Positions 9,807-18,600 of a DNA stretch of 60,762 bases are shown piece by piece. The stretch is from Shewanella hafniensis (lineage in GTDB: Bacteria; Pseudomonadota; Gammaproteobacteria; Enterobacterales; Shewanellaceae). The number at the start of each line of letters is the position of its first letter. The first letter of the stretch is position 1. The position numbers and the translations under genes are program-made. The stretch covers positions 1 to 60,762 of the forward strand of contig NZ_BPFD01000020.1 of assembly GCF_019655335.1 (NCBI RefSeq). The letters are read 5' to 3'. Under the pieces are notes generated by a model. It did not search any database and had not been told where the DNA came from. It was given only the letters and a program-made list of their open reading frames with translations.

Positions 9807-10679
9807 ATGGATATTCGTACCCTCAAATTGTACCTGCACTTATGTGACAGTTTGCACTTCGCCAAGACCGCGGAGCAGATGCATGTGAGCCCATCGACCT
9901 TAAGCCGAGCCCTGCAAAGATTAGAAGAGGAAGTGAACGCTAAGCTGTTAGAGCGGGATAATCGCAGTGTGACCTTAACCCACGCGGGACGCGAGTTTAA
10001 GCTGTTTGCCGAGCAAACTTTGAACCATTGGAGCACGCTCAAGCACAGTATCGATCTCAAGCAGGACGTACTGCGCGGTCGGTTAAATCTGTATTGCTCG
10101 GTCACTGCTGCCTACAGTCATTTACCGGGTTTATTGGATTTATTCCGCCAAGAACATCCCTTCGTCGAGATAGCCTTAACCACGGGAGATGCGGCGAACG
10201 CACTGGCCGAAGTACAACAGAATCGCGCCGATATCGCCATCGCCGCCCTGCCCGATCCGTTTCCGAGCAGCTTACACTTTGCCAAAATCGACGATGTGCC
10301 GCTGTCGATCATCGCCCCAACTATCCGCTGCGCGGTGCAGCAGCAAATTAGCCAAACGCCTATTGATTGGTCGAGTGTGCCCTTTATCATTCCCGACCAC
10401 GGGCCCGGACGTCGCCGCGCCGATAACTGGTTCAAACAAATGGGCATCAGCCCTAATATTTACGCCCAAGTCTCGGGCCAAGAAGCGATCGCCTCAATGG
10501 TGGCGTTGGGCTGCGGCGTGAGCATGAGCCCAGAAGTGGTGATCAATAACAGCCCAGTGCGGGATCGTATCCAGTTACTCGCTTCTCCCGTTGCAATACC
10601 GCCCTTCGAGTTAGGTTGCTGCTGCAAAGTAAAGCGGCTCGACGATCCCATAGTCAATGCGTTTTTGGATGTGATTTAA
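9807..10679 (+). CDS. ilvY: LysR-type activator of ilvC
   Basis: The 290-residue LysR-type regulator starts MDIRTLKLYLHLCDS, with a winged helix-turn-helix in the first 60 residues (MHVSPSTLSRALQRLEEE). The effector domain closely follows E. coli IlvY, including SVTAAYSHLP and the VPFI-DHGPGRRRADNWF region. IlvY senses acetolactate or acetohydroxybutyrate and activates the divergent ilvC. Its stop codon overlaps the convergent CNNM gene by four bases (TTTAAA). No terminator separates the two, so read-through antisense is possible. Confidence 0.93.
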   Translation: MDIRTLKLYLHLCDSLHFAKTAEQMHVSPSTLSRALQRLEEEVNAKLLERDNRSVTLTHAGREFKLFAEQTLNHWSTLKHSIDLKQDVLRGRLNLYCSVTAAYSHLPGLLDLFRQEHPFVEIALTTGDAANALAEVQQNRADIAIAALPDPFPSSLHFAKIDDVPLSIIAPTIRCAVQQQISQTPIDWSSVPFIIPDHGPGRRRADNWFKQMGISPNIYAQVSGQEAIASMVALGCGVSMSPEVVINNSPVRDRIQLLASPVAIPPFELGCCCKVKRLDDPIVNAFLDVI

Positions 10680-11992
10680 ACATCCGGCGAGTTGAGCTTA
10701 TCGATAGGATCGATACGGGTCACCAATAGCTGATCGACCTTGTAAGAATCGATATCGACCACCTCAAATTTATAGCCCGCATAGTTGACGAAATCGGTAC
10801 GCTTAGGGATTTTACGCAGCATATACATCATAAAACCGGCAATGGTTTCGTAGTTTTGATTATGCGGGAATTCTTCGATGCCGAAGGCGCGCATCACGTC
10901 GGTAATCGGTGTTACCCCATCGACTAACCAAGAGTTACCATCGCGGGCGATGATCTGCTCTTCGCTCTCGTGCAATGACCAAGCCCCCATCACGGCGCGT
11001 TGTAAATCGTTGGTCGTGACAATACCCACCACTAAGGCATATTCGTTCATTACCACGGCAAAATCGGCGCGGCTATTCTTAAAATATTCCATCGCCTCTG
11101 ACAGGCTCAAAGTATCGGGAATAATCAGCGAAGTGTGGACTAAGTTACTGCCTTTTAAGGTGATATTCTCACCGTTGATCACACGGATCAGCAATTCTTT
11201 TGCATCCACAAAGCCTTTGATCATATCTAACTGACCATCGCAGACGAGGAACTTAGTATGGGGATCTTCAGAAATCTTACGCTTGATATCTTCTTCGCTG
11301 TCTTGCAGTAAAAAGTACACTAAGCTTTCACGGGCAGTCATGGCAGAGGTTACAGAAACGGTTTGCATTTCAAACACATTTTCCATCATCTGTTGTTCAC
11401 CGCGATCTAAAACTCCAGCTTCGGCGCCTGCATTCATCACAGCATAAATGTCATCGGAGGTGATGGCATCGTTACGCACGGTTGGGATTTGCAGCAGTTT
11501 AAAGATGCCGCTCGCCATGCCATTGAAAAACCATACTAATGGACGCAATAGCACAATACAGAAAGACATAGGCCCAACAACGGCTAATGCGACTGGCTCA
11601 GGCATCGCCATCGCAATGCGTTTTGGCATCAAATCCGCCACCAGAATAAAGGCACTGGTGACGACAACAAAGGATAAAATAAAGCTCAGTTGGCTCAACC
11701 AAGGATCGGTCAGCAAAGGCGATAGTAATTCATAGAAATAAGGTCGAAATGCCGACTCACCGACGATACCGCCCATGATGGCAACGGCATTAAGCCCGAT
11801 TTGTACCACAGTAAAAAAGCTGCCGGGAACGGCTTGTAACTGCAACACTTTTTCTGCGCGGGCATCGCCCTCATCGGCCAATTGACGTAAACGGATTTTA
11901 CGTGAAGCAGCAAGTGCAATTTCTGACATAGAGAAGAAACAACTCGCGCCGATTAGGCACAATATAATCATCACGTTATCAAAGAGACTCAT
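10676..11992 (-). CDS. paeA: CNNM/CBS-domain membrane protein, YtfL/PaeA type
   Basis: The 438-residue inner-membrane protein has an N-terminal CNNM (DUF21) domain with about four membrane segments (residues 1-185), then a CBS pair (about 200-330) and a C-terminal CorC/HlyC domain. Its sequence tracks E. coli YtfL along most of its length (MSEIALAASRKIRLRQLADEG, FFTVVQIGLNAVAIMGGIVG, NYETIAGFMMYMLRKIPKR). YtfL is known as PaeA, which protects stationary cells from cadaverine and putrescine, probably by export; related proteins handle Mg or Co. Start chosen for the AAAGGTG box; 13 upstream in-frame codons are likely untranslated. Confidence 0.85.
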   Translation of the reverse strand: MSLFDNVMIILCLIGASCFFSMSEIALAASRKIRLRQLADEGDARAEKVLQLQAVPGSFFTVVQIGLNAVAIMGGIVGESAFRPYFYELLSPLLTDPWLSQLSFILSFVVVTSAFILVADLMPKRIAMAMPEPVALAVVGPMSFCIVLLRPLVWFFNGMASGIFKLLQIPTVRNDAITSDDIYAVMNAGAEAGVLDRGEQQMMENVFEMQTVSVTSAMTARESLVYFLLQDSEEDIKRKISEDPHTKFLVCDGQLDMIKGFVDAKELLIRVINGENITLKGSNLVHTSLIIPDTLSLSEAMEYFKNSRADFAVVMNEYALVVGIVTTNDLQRAVMGAWSLHESEEQIIARDGNSWLVDGVTPITDVMRAFGIEEFPHNQNYETIAGFMMYMLRKIPKRTDFVNYAGYKFEVVDIDSYKVDQLLVTRIDPIDKLNSPDV

Positions 11993-12743
11993 GTAACACC
12001 TTTCATTTAACACTGGACTAACTAGGACCAACCCGCGCTTTATGGCTCACGAGTCAGCTGAATTCATTTAATTGGGGCACAGTTTGCTAGGGGTTATCCA
12101 GCCTACAAACCGTTCAAACGGCTGTGCCAGCTCCTTGCTACCCTAAGATAAAAAGCACTTACATTGCCGTTTTAGGCTGCTCTGAGTATATCTGCAAATT
12201 CACGGCTTAGGCGCGACTCGACATCATTAAGACATCTCAGTGCGGTGGCTTTGATATTGAGCTGCTAGAACGTACATTTAAGCCAATGGAATTGACTAGG
12301 CAGTCGTGGCTTTCGCTTAGTTGCGTTACGAGAAATACGTCCAGAATGGCAGCATGGATGTCACTCAGAGTGCATCGCTAAATCGACTATGGGCGACAGA
12401 TTATATCTCATTTGCCGCCTAATATTACCTCACCTTGAGTAATTTTTATCTTAACGATGGATCTACAGCACAGTTTCATGCAAATGTTATCAATTAGTTA
12501 GCATGATTGAGTGCGGTCTGTGACATAAAGAGGCTCAGCTGATTTAGCCTAAATATCGCCGGATGGCTAAATGACGAACGCTGATGACCTAAACATTACT
12601 TAAGCATGGAGATAGGACAATTTGAGGCTTAATCCCAATTATTAAGCGCAGAGAGCACCTAATGATGGAGCAATACTCAACTGATGCCGAGCAACAAAAG
12701 ACTGCAATAGGTATAGGTACAAGGCTGACTTGCCCCTATGCCA
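11993..12743. other. 750-base intergenic stretch without a gene
   Basis: No open frame with family features, no tRNA and no clear terminator was found. It holds the promoter of the paeA-like gene at its left end and lies downstream of the broken GGDEF gene at its right end. The sequence gives the impression of decayed DNA. Confidence 0.5.
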
Positions 12744-13298
12744 TTAAATCACTTCAACTTCGACCCTATTACGCCCTTTATCCTTAGCGCGATAGAGACA
12801 AACATCGGCACGGCGTAACACGTCGGGCATCTTAAGTCCCGAGACCTTATCTAATGGCAAAAACACGCTGCCAATACTAATCGTTACCACAGCCAACGGC
12901 GATGCTTGATGGGGAATACTGAGTTGTTCGACGAGATAACACAGCTGCGTGGCAATGGCCGTTAACTGCGCAGGTGAGACGAGCTCAACGACTAAGGCAA
13001 ACTCTTCGCCCCCGATGCGCGCTAACAAAGCATTGTGCGGCAAAATATCGCACTGCGCTAAGGCATCCGCCACGCGTTTAAGCACTACATCGCCTTCGAG
13101 ATGACCGTATGTGTCGTTGTAGGATTTGAAATAATCGACGTCCAACATAAACAGTCCCGCAGGGATATCCGCCTGTAGTACGGTTTCTAATCTTTCGGTG
13201 AAGGGGCGTCTATTGGCTAAACCCGTTAACTCATCGGTTTCGGCCATTTCTTTCAATTGAGTATTAGCAGAAACCAGCGCTTGTTGCAGCACTATCAT
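12744..13298 (-). pseudogene. diguanylate cyclase GGDEF domain, 3' part of a frameshifted sensor gene
   Basis: This frame encodes a complete GGDEF domain (about 184 residues) with the active-site GGEEF motif, DELTGLANRR entry and the usual YRAKDKGRN end. The c-di-GMP inhibitory I-site (RxxD five residues before GGEEF) is absent. It lacks its own sensor part, which sits in another frame immediately upstream (13264-14562). Removing one A from the six-A run (plus strand T run 13308-13313) would join the frames, giving a protein of about 605 residues. An ATG at 13298 preceded by GAG/GCGG purines could allow separate translation by reinitiation. Gene decay, a sequencing error or slippage are all possible. 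Confidence 0.75.
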
Positions 13299-14562
13299 CT
13301 GCCGCTCTTTTTTGCTCGCGCAGCAGTAACTCGTTCAATGCGGAGGCAAACTGAGTCAGCATATTCTTTTTCTGGGCGTTCCAATTCAAGGGCCGCGACA
13401 CAGTCGACAGCGAGAGCAATCCCAATAACTCCCCAGCATTTTTAATCGCAAAGGCGGCAATCGAACATATCCCCACGGATTTCATTACCTCATATTCCTG
13501 TGGTGAGAAGTCCTTTAACGCCTCAAGATCCTCAATCACTAAGGTCGATTCTGTCTCGAGTTTTTTAGCAAGCTGAGTAATGTTGTCCACCGAAATCCCT
13601 TGGACCTTGTTAGCATGTAACTCGCTGGTCCAAAAACTGCGGTAATAAGCATGCTGTTGATGAAATTCGAGAATGCTCACCCTTTCAACATCAAATAACT
13701 GACCGATTTTGTGGCACACCTCAGCTAAGGTTTTGTCCACATTGCAGGTGTCGATACTCAAAAATTGCAACGAAATCTCCGCCAACAGCTGATTCGATTG
13801 CGACTGCCAGTCCAGTTCTTTGGTCCGCTCTTTCACTAAGTCCGACAATAAATGCTGCTGTTGCTGTAACGCACGTTGATGGCGCTTATTGATAGCGAGG
13901 TCATTGCGTATCCTTTGGTACATGTCCTTAAGCGACAATGCCACATGAGCAATCTCGTCAGGACTGGCGGTCACTGTTTCGGGAACAGACAACTTTTTTA
14001 ACGATTTTAGATTGATTTTATTAGTAAAATCTTCCAATGCCGACAGTCTATCTGTCACCATGAGTCGCACTAAGGTCAAGATCAAATAGATCATCAGCAG
14101 GGTCTTTAAACCATTGCCGAGTACGATAAAAATCAACTGCCGCCACAGCTCGTAGTAAAGCTGGTTGGTGTCTAAGCCTACGGTTAAGGTTGCGATCAGC
14201 TGATCTTGATAAGTCACAGGATAATGAAACAGGGTTTGCGACTCGTCGTCGGTTAACAGCGGTTTTCCCAGCTGCATAGTGACGCCGTCGATACTGTCTA
14301 AATGCACACTCGACACTAACGGCATCATCCCTAAACCAGAGAGCAAATCAGATAGCAGGCTACGGTCGACGTCCCACAGCGACTTCGCCACGCTCGGCAG
14401 AATAGATTCTGAATACTCGCGGATATCCGACGTGGCATTGTCGATACTATCCTGATAGTTCCAAATCAACTGCACCAGCATAGTTAACACAGCAAAAAAT
14501 GAGCTCACCCCGATAATGGTCAGCGTCATCTTATGACTAATAGAATGATTTCGATGCTTCAT
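13264..14562 (-). pseudogene. membrane GAF sensor, 5' part of a frameshifted GGDEF sensor gene
   Basis: About 432 residues: a membrane segment near residues 12-30, a periplasmic loop of about 110 residues, a second membrane segment near 140-162, a HAMP-like linker, a coiled coil (QRALQQQQHLLSDLVKERTKELD) and a GAF domain (about 255-405). The coding frame then runs off line at a six-A run and ends in an unrelated tail. The overlap with the GGDEF frame is 35 bases. The start ATG at 14562 has a GGGTG box; a GTG two codons upstream is an alternative. It lies 12 bases past the stop of the periplasmic binding protein gene, so the intact protein would be a binding-protein-dependent c-di-GMP synthase. 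Confidence 0.75.
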
Positions 14563-14574
14563 GTACACCCGTTA

Positions 14575-15603
14575 TTACGCCTTGAAGAGCAACTTATTCA
14601 AAATCTGAGACTGGAAAATCTGCGGCCAATCCCGAGCAACTAACATTTGATAAAATGCCGAATCAGGCAGTAAAACGCCGAACAAGGTGACATTGTCATA
14701 GGGAATATAGTGCTTATGCTGCTGATAATATTGCAACTCGACCAAAGCTAACGCGCCAGCCATAAAGTGCCCGCCACCAATAATGCTCACCGCGTGTTGG
14801 CGACAAAGCTGTAAAATCTCAGGTGACGTATTGATCGTATTGACAAATACATCTTTACCCGAGACTAAGCCTTTTTCCTTCAATGCTTTAAGCACTCCAA
14901 TTGCCATACGATCACTGGCGGTCCAAATCACGTTTAGATCGGGATAACGGTTCAGCAGAGTGAGCGCTTGACCATAAGCTACTGCGTCACTCCATTGGCC
15001 ATAAACCGTTTGAGTCAGAGTGGCATTGGGCTGCATAAAGAAATAATCGCTGGCACCTTGGGTACGAAGTACTGAAGCAGGCGTCGACTTATCGCCCGAA
15101 ATCAACAGAACTTTAGCCGCCTTTCCTTCTAAATCGTCCATTAAGGCCTTAGCGGTCGCCGAACCAATAGCGTAATTATCGGGAATAATGGCGGGTAACA
15201 GATATTCTTGCCAATGGGGATCTTGCAGCAAGGCATCACGCTCGCCAGGGGAAATATCATTTAAAATCAATTGCACATAGACAGGGTGAGGATAAAGCGC
15301 CTGCAACATTTTTATCGCGGATTGTTTTTCATTAACCAGAATAACGTAATTAGGTAACGCCTTTGCAGAAGCTAACAACTCATCGAGTTGGGTTATCATC
15401 TTGAAGTGATTGCGATCGGAATGAATGATATCGAGTTTAATATCGAGTGTCGTCGATGCCGCCAACATCAATTGGTCGACGTCCCCCCAAAAACTGTCAT
15501 CGACAGCCCCTGGATTAAAGAAAACCACATCGAGTTTTGCCCAAGCCGCCCCACCAAAACCCGCAGTACAGATAAACACACACGCTAACATCCACGAACG
15601 CAT
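14575..15603 (-). CDS. periplasmic substrate-binding protein of the sugar/LuxP type
   Basis: This 342-residue protein has a signal peptide (about 21 residues, cleaved after GAAWA) and the two-lobed PBP1 fold of sugar-binding proteins (VVFFNPGAVDDSFWGDV; VIWTASDRMAIGVLKALKEKG; VNTINTSPEILQL). No ABC transporter genes are next to it. Instead it sits 12 bases upstream of the membrane GAF-GGDEF sensor, an arrangement like LuxP-LuxQ, where the binding protein presents a ligand to a sensor rather than feeding a transporter. The start has AGGAG nine bases upstream; a frame seven codons longer is less likely. The ligand is unknown. Confidence 0.8.
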   Translation of the reverse strand: MRSWMLACVFICTAGFGGAAWAKLDVVFFNPGAVDDSFWGDVDQLMLAASTTLDIKLDIIHSDRNHFKMITQLDELLASAKALPNYVILVNEKQSAIKMLQALYPHPVYVQLILNDISPGERDALLQDPHWQEYLLPAIIPDNYAIGSATAKALMDDLEGKAAKVLLISGDKSTPASVLRTQGASDYFFMQPNATLTQTVYGQWSDAVAYGQALTLLNRYPDLNVIWTASDRMAIGVLKALKEKGLVSGKDVFVNTINTSPEILQLCRQHAVSIIGGGHFMAGALALVELQYYQQHKHYIPYDNVTLFGVLLPDSAFYQMLVARDWPQIFQSQILNKLLFKA

Positions 15604-16484
15604 AGGCGAGTTCTCCTCGACCATGTTCCCTCAAATGTCATCCTTCACAAGAGGTCACTTTATTATTATCGATTCACAACCTTGTTACCGCATCGCCGCC
15701 CAAAATGTTGCTAAAATCGGCAGCAGATGTTTCGATTAAACCACAAAATGATACAAAGTATACTTTATATGCTGACTATTTATTCCGACACCCTGTCGGT
15801 ATAGGGGGGGTCGAGTGGCTCAGTAGCAGAATGTTTATGAGTCATTGCAGACTGTCTTATAGGCCAGTCTGACGACTTAACCACTGAGAAAATGACTGGG
15901 ATTTAAACGTTCTAAAAGGGTAAGTTGTTGGTTCGTCATTAAGAGTCACAAGGTATACGAGTTCACTCTAGCCGTTAATCCGGCCTAACGGCCGAGGTGA
16001 ATCAAGGTCGTGGGGGGAAACCATGATTTTCAGTTATAGAGTCGACCAAATGAGACTACTCACCCAATCTCATTGAATGAGCCCCTCAAGACGTCACAAA
16101 CTGAATTGAAATCCTTTGCTCAATGAGCAAATTCACATTGTTATTCCAGTGACTCGCCATTAACTCGTCCCTGAGGGCTCGACGACGGCATCCATGCCGT
16201 CAACGGTCACTTACATACCAATGTTAATTAGCTAGCTTCGGTGTGACTTTCCTAGTTCTGGGACATTCTCTAGTTTAGTATTATTGGTCAATATACTTGC
16301 CTAGGCTTCCTTATTATTACTCGACCAAATAACACTAAGCACCGAACTCATCGCCTGACTTCACTTCAACTTCACTTAAGGAGTCTGTCCATAGATCCAT
16401 TAATCATTGATTTAAGACTCATAAAGCCGCAATACTGAACAAAGAAGCGCATATTTGCGATTATTGTTATTTCTGGAAAACCTA
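15604..16484. other. 880-base intergenic region with several hairpins
   Basis: No gene was found. Visible inverted repeats are CCGACA-CCC-TGTCGG (15785-15799), CAGACTG/CAGTCTG (15848-15871), GCCGTTA/TAACGGC (15971-15992) and TTTGCTC-AAT-GAGCAAA (16115-16131). The 23-bp repeat shared with position 70 lies at 16136-16158. The region borders the HipA-like/DUF3037 module and may include its left boundary. Confidence 0.55.
16136..16158 (-). repeat. dispersed 23-bp repeat, copy 2
   Basis: The reverse complement matches positions 70-92 with two mismatches (GGCGAGTCACTGGAAT, then a near-identical seven bases). See the first copy. Confidence 0.5.
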
Positions 16485-17207
16485 ATGATTGAACTCATCA
16501 GCATCATTCGGCAAATGAAGCAGGGCGTTACAGGACCGTTTCTATGTGAAGCGAATAATGGACAAAAATACGTCGTCAAAGGAGCAAAGGCGACAAAATC
16601 TGGTCTCGTTAAAGAGTGGATATGCGCCCATTTGTGTCGAGGTTTCGGCTTACCAATTCCTGACTTCCAACTCATTTATGTGGATCAATTGCTGGTAGAG
16701 TATGGCTATGAAGATCTTGGCTCAGGCATTTGTTTTGCCTCAGAATATATAGAGAACATTCAGGAAGTAACCTTCTCTCAACAAATCAAAATGAGCGAAC
16801 AACTTTTGCGAGATCTCTTTGTTTTTGATTATTGGATCAAAAATGAGGATAGAAGTTTATCTCCTTTAGGCGGGAATCCTAATCTGTTTATTCACCCAAA
16901 AACAGAAGTGATTTATGTTCTCGATCATAATTTATCTTTTGACCTAGACTTCAATTTGGATAGGTTCAAACAGGGTCATATAGGCACTTCTTGTTGGGAT
17001 AAAGGTCAAAATTTTTTTGACAAGCAGTTTTATGAGGGTAAGTTCAGTAACTCAATAGCTACACTTGGAATCGCAATCAATAGCTTGCCAGAAGAGTGGC
17101 TTGAATTGTTTGATCTTCATAGAATTGAACAACAAATCACAGTAGTATTAGAAAAATATAAATATGCAGACTTTTGGGAGGGCATACATCGTGAGCAATT
17201 TATGTAA
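16485..17207 (+). CDS. HipA-like kinase domain protein (short form)
   Basis: The 240-residue protein resembles the compact HipA-like kinases rather than full-length HipA (about 440 residues). Kinase features are a glycine-containing N-terminal loop (GVTGPF), a likely ATP-binding lysine in YVVKG (Lys32), a catalytic-loop-like FDYWIKNEDR (Asp115, Asn120, Asp122) followed by NPNLF, and a metal-binding-like VLDHNLSFD (Asp147). There is no HipB-type helix-turn-helix antitoxin next to it; the neighbour is a DUF3037 protein, whose GTG start lies inside the end of this gene. The DNA is more A/T-rich than nearby core genes, suggesting acquisition. The substrate and role are unknown. Confidence 0.78.
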   Translation: MIELISIIRQMKQGVTGPFLCEANNGQKYVVKGAKATKSGLVKEWICAHLCRGFGLPIPDFQLIYVDQLLVEYGYEDLGSGICFASEYIENIQEVTFSQQIKMSEQLLRDLFVFDYWIKNEDRSLSPLGGNPNLFIHPKTEVIYVLDHNLSFDLDFNLDRFKQGHIGTSCWDKGQNFFDKQFYEGKFSNSIATLGIAINSLPEEWLELFDLHRIEQQITVVLEKYKYADFWEGIHREQFM

Positions 17208-18036
17208 ATACGCAATTATCCGCTTTACGCCTTACTCTGAAACACAAGAGTTTGCGAACGTCGGCATACTGATGTTTGCACCCAAATTAGGGTTCGTTGA
17301 TTTCAAGTTGGCGCCAACTCGATTTGCAAGGGTTACAGATTTTTTTGATGACGTTGACGGTGGCCTATATAGTTGCGCAGTTAAAAATTTCGAGAACGAA
17401 TTAGATAGAGTTCGTGACTTAGGCAAAGGAATGTATGGAAAGAAATTAGTTGATTTCATACAAGAAGTCACTCGCTACCGTGAGGGTGTGATGACGTTCG
17501 GCGAGACAAGCTCTATGCTATGCGACAACCCAGCCGTTGAATTAGAATTGCTTTTTAATCGGTATATTGGAAGAAGCTTTGCGACTAAAGAATATCGAGA
17601 GAATCAAATGGTCAAAGCGTTACGAAATGAACTTAAGGCACACGTTGATAATGTCAGGTTTAAGCAGAGAACACTGATTGCTGATTATGTTCCAGTCAAC
17701 ATGCCATTAGTTGCCATGGTTGGCGGTTTAATAAAAATTATTAAGCCGATCGCTTTTGATCAATCTAAACCTTTAGGCCTCATTGAACACGGTGAGCAGT
17801 GGATAAGTAGAGTGAAAAGGCTGATTCAAGCAGAAGAAGTTAAGCCTCAACACATGATGTTTGCATTTGAGAGTCCCACTGCTAAAGACAATAATATTAT
17901 TCGAGCCTTTAAAGAAGTATCAAATGAAATGTGCGCTCTTGGGGTGAATGTAACCCCATTTGAGAACAGGGAAAGAATTTTTAAGTTTGCTTCTGACCTT
18001 CATCAAGATGAGCCTTTCGAACTCATACACAGTTAG
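17191..18036 (+). CDS. DUF3037 family protein, partner of the HipA-like kinase
   Basis: The 281-residue protein starts at GTG 17191 (MSNLCKYAIIRFTPYSE), with GGAGG ten bases upstream, and overlaps the kinase gene by 17 bases. The N-terminal part (YAIIRFTPYSETQEFANVGILMF) is the typical DUF3037 opening, and PLGLIEHGEQWISRVKRL lies near residue 195. DUF3037 genes are often found beside HipA-like kinases, so the two proteins probably act together; no biochemical role is known to me. No membrane segment or signal peptide is visible. A strong terminator directly after the stop ends a two-gene transcript. An ATG upstream at 17164 is less likely. Confidence 0.78.
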   Translation: MSNLCKYAIIRFTPYSETQEFANVGILMFAPKLGFVDFKLAPTRFARVTDFFDDVDGGLYSCAVKNFENELDRVRDLGKGMYGKKLVDFIQEVTRYREGVMTFGETSSMLCDNPAVELELLFNRYIGRSFATKEYRENQMVKALRNELKAHVDNVRFKQRTLIADYVPVNMPLVAMVGGLIKIIKPIAFDQSKPLGLIEHGEQWISRVKRLIQAEEVKPQHMMFAFESPTAKDNNIIRAFKEVSNEMCALGVNVTPFENRERIFKFASDLHQDEPFELIHS

Positions 18037-18066
18037 AAAAAGCCAGCGTAATCGCTGGCTTTTTCT
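18037..18066 (+). terminator. terminator of the HipA-like/DUF3037 module
   Basis: A perfect stem AAAAAGCCAGCG-TAAT-CGCTGGCTTTTT starts directly after the DUF3037 stop codon and ends in a T run. It defines the 3' end of the two-gene unit. Confidence 0.92.
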
Positions 18067-18600
18067 TATTCAAATTTATGACAGTCACTCTTTTCTGCTC
18101 AAATCCATAACTGCTGAGTTCACCATCCCCTCGGAGTTGACGCAGGACGAATAGATAAATTGCGTGAGTCCAGCCATGGATAGATGGCTAGCTTCCGCAG
18201 GTGTAGGGGCGAATGAAAGTCAGTGATTTTCGCGTTTATGAGCGAGAGTTAAGGATTGCCGAACTGGAGTGATTTACATGGATGTAAAGTGAGGACTTCA
18301 GAATCAATAGCACATTTGGCAATGAGCACAAGGGGCTTTCAACTTCGTTGGGGGCGTCATGGAGAATCCAAGGAATGTAGGACGAGCAGTCCTTCTTGGT
18401 CGACTCTTGATTAAAAAATTAGGGGGGCGAAGCCCCACAACTTTAACTTTAATCAAAACGAACACCCGAACTTAAAACTTAACCTCAAAAGCCCACCGTT
18501 TGGTGCAACCAAACGGTAATCCCCATCGATGGCGAAGCCATAATCCCATTTACTGCTACACTCAAATTCTGTGCGAAATGAACAACAAAAGGATTTGTTT
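18067..18600. other. intergenic stretch upstream of yifB
   Basis: No gene seen. The segment 18170-18420 is G-rich and contains phrases such as GGTGTAGGGGCGAATG and GGATTGCCGAACTGG that I associate, from memory only, with dispersed Shewanella intergenic elements. The yifB promoter should lie at the right end. Confidence 0.45.

Noticed and set aside
12232..12391. Possible degraded gene in the gap before the GGDEF gene
   Set aside because: A partly open frame exists, but its translation has no protein-like motifs.
16412..16675. Minus-strand frame opposite the kinase start, considered as an antisense antitoxin
   Set aside because: Codon content is random-like and no ribosome-binding site is seen.
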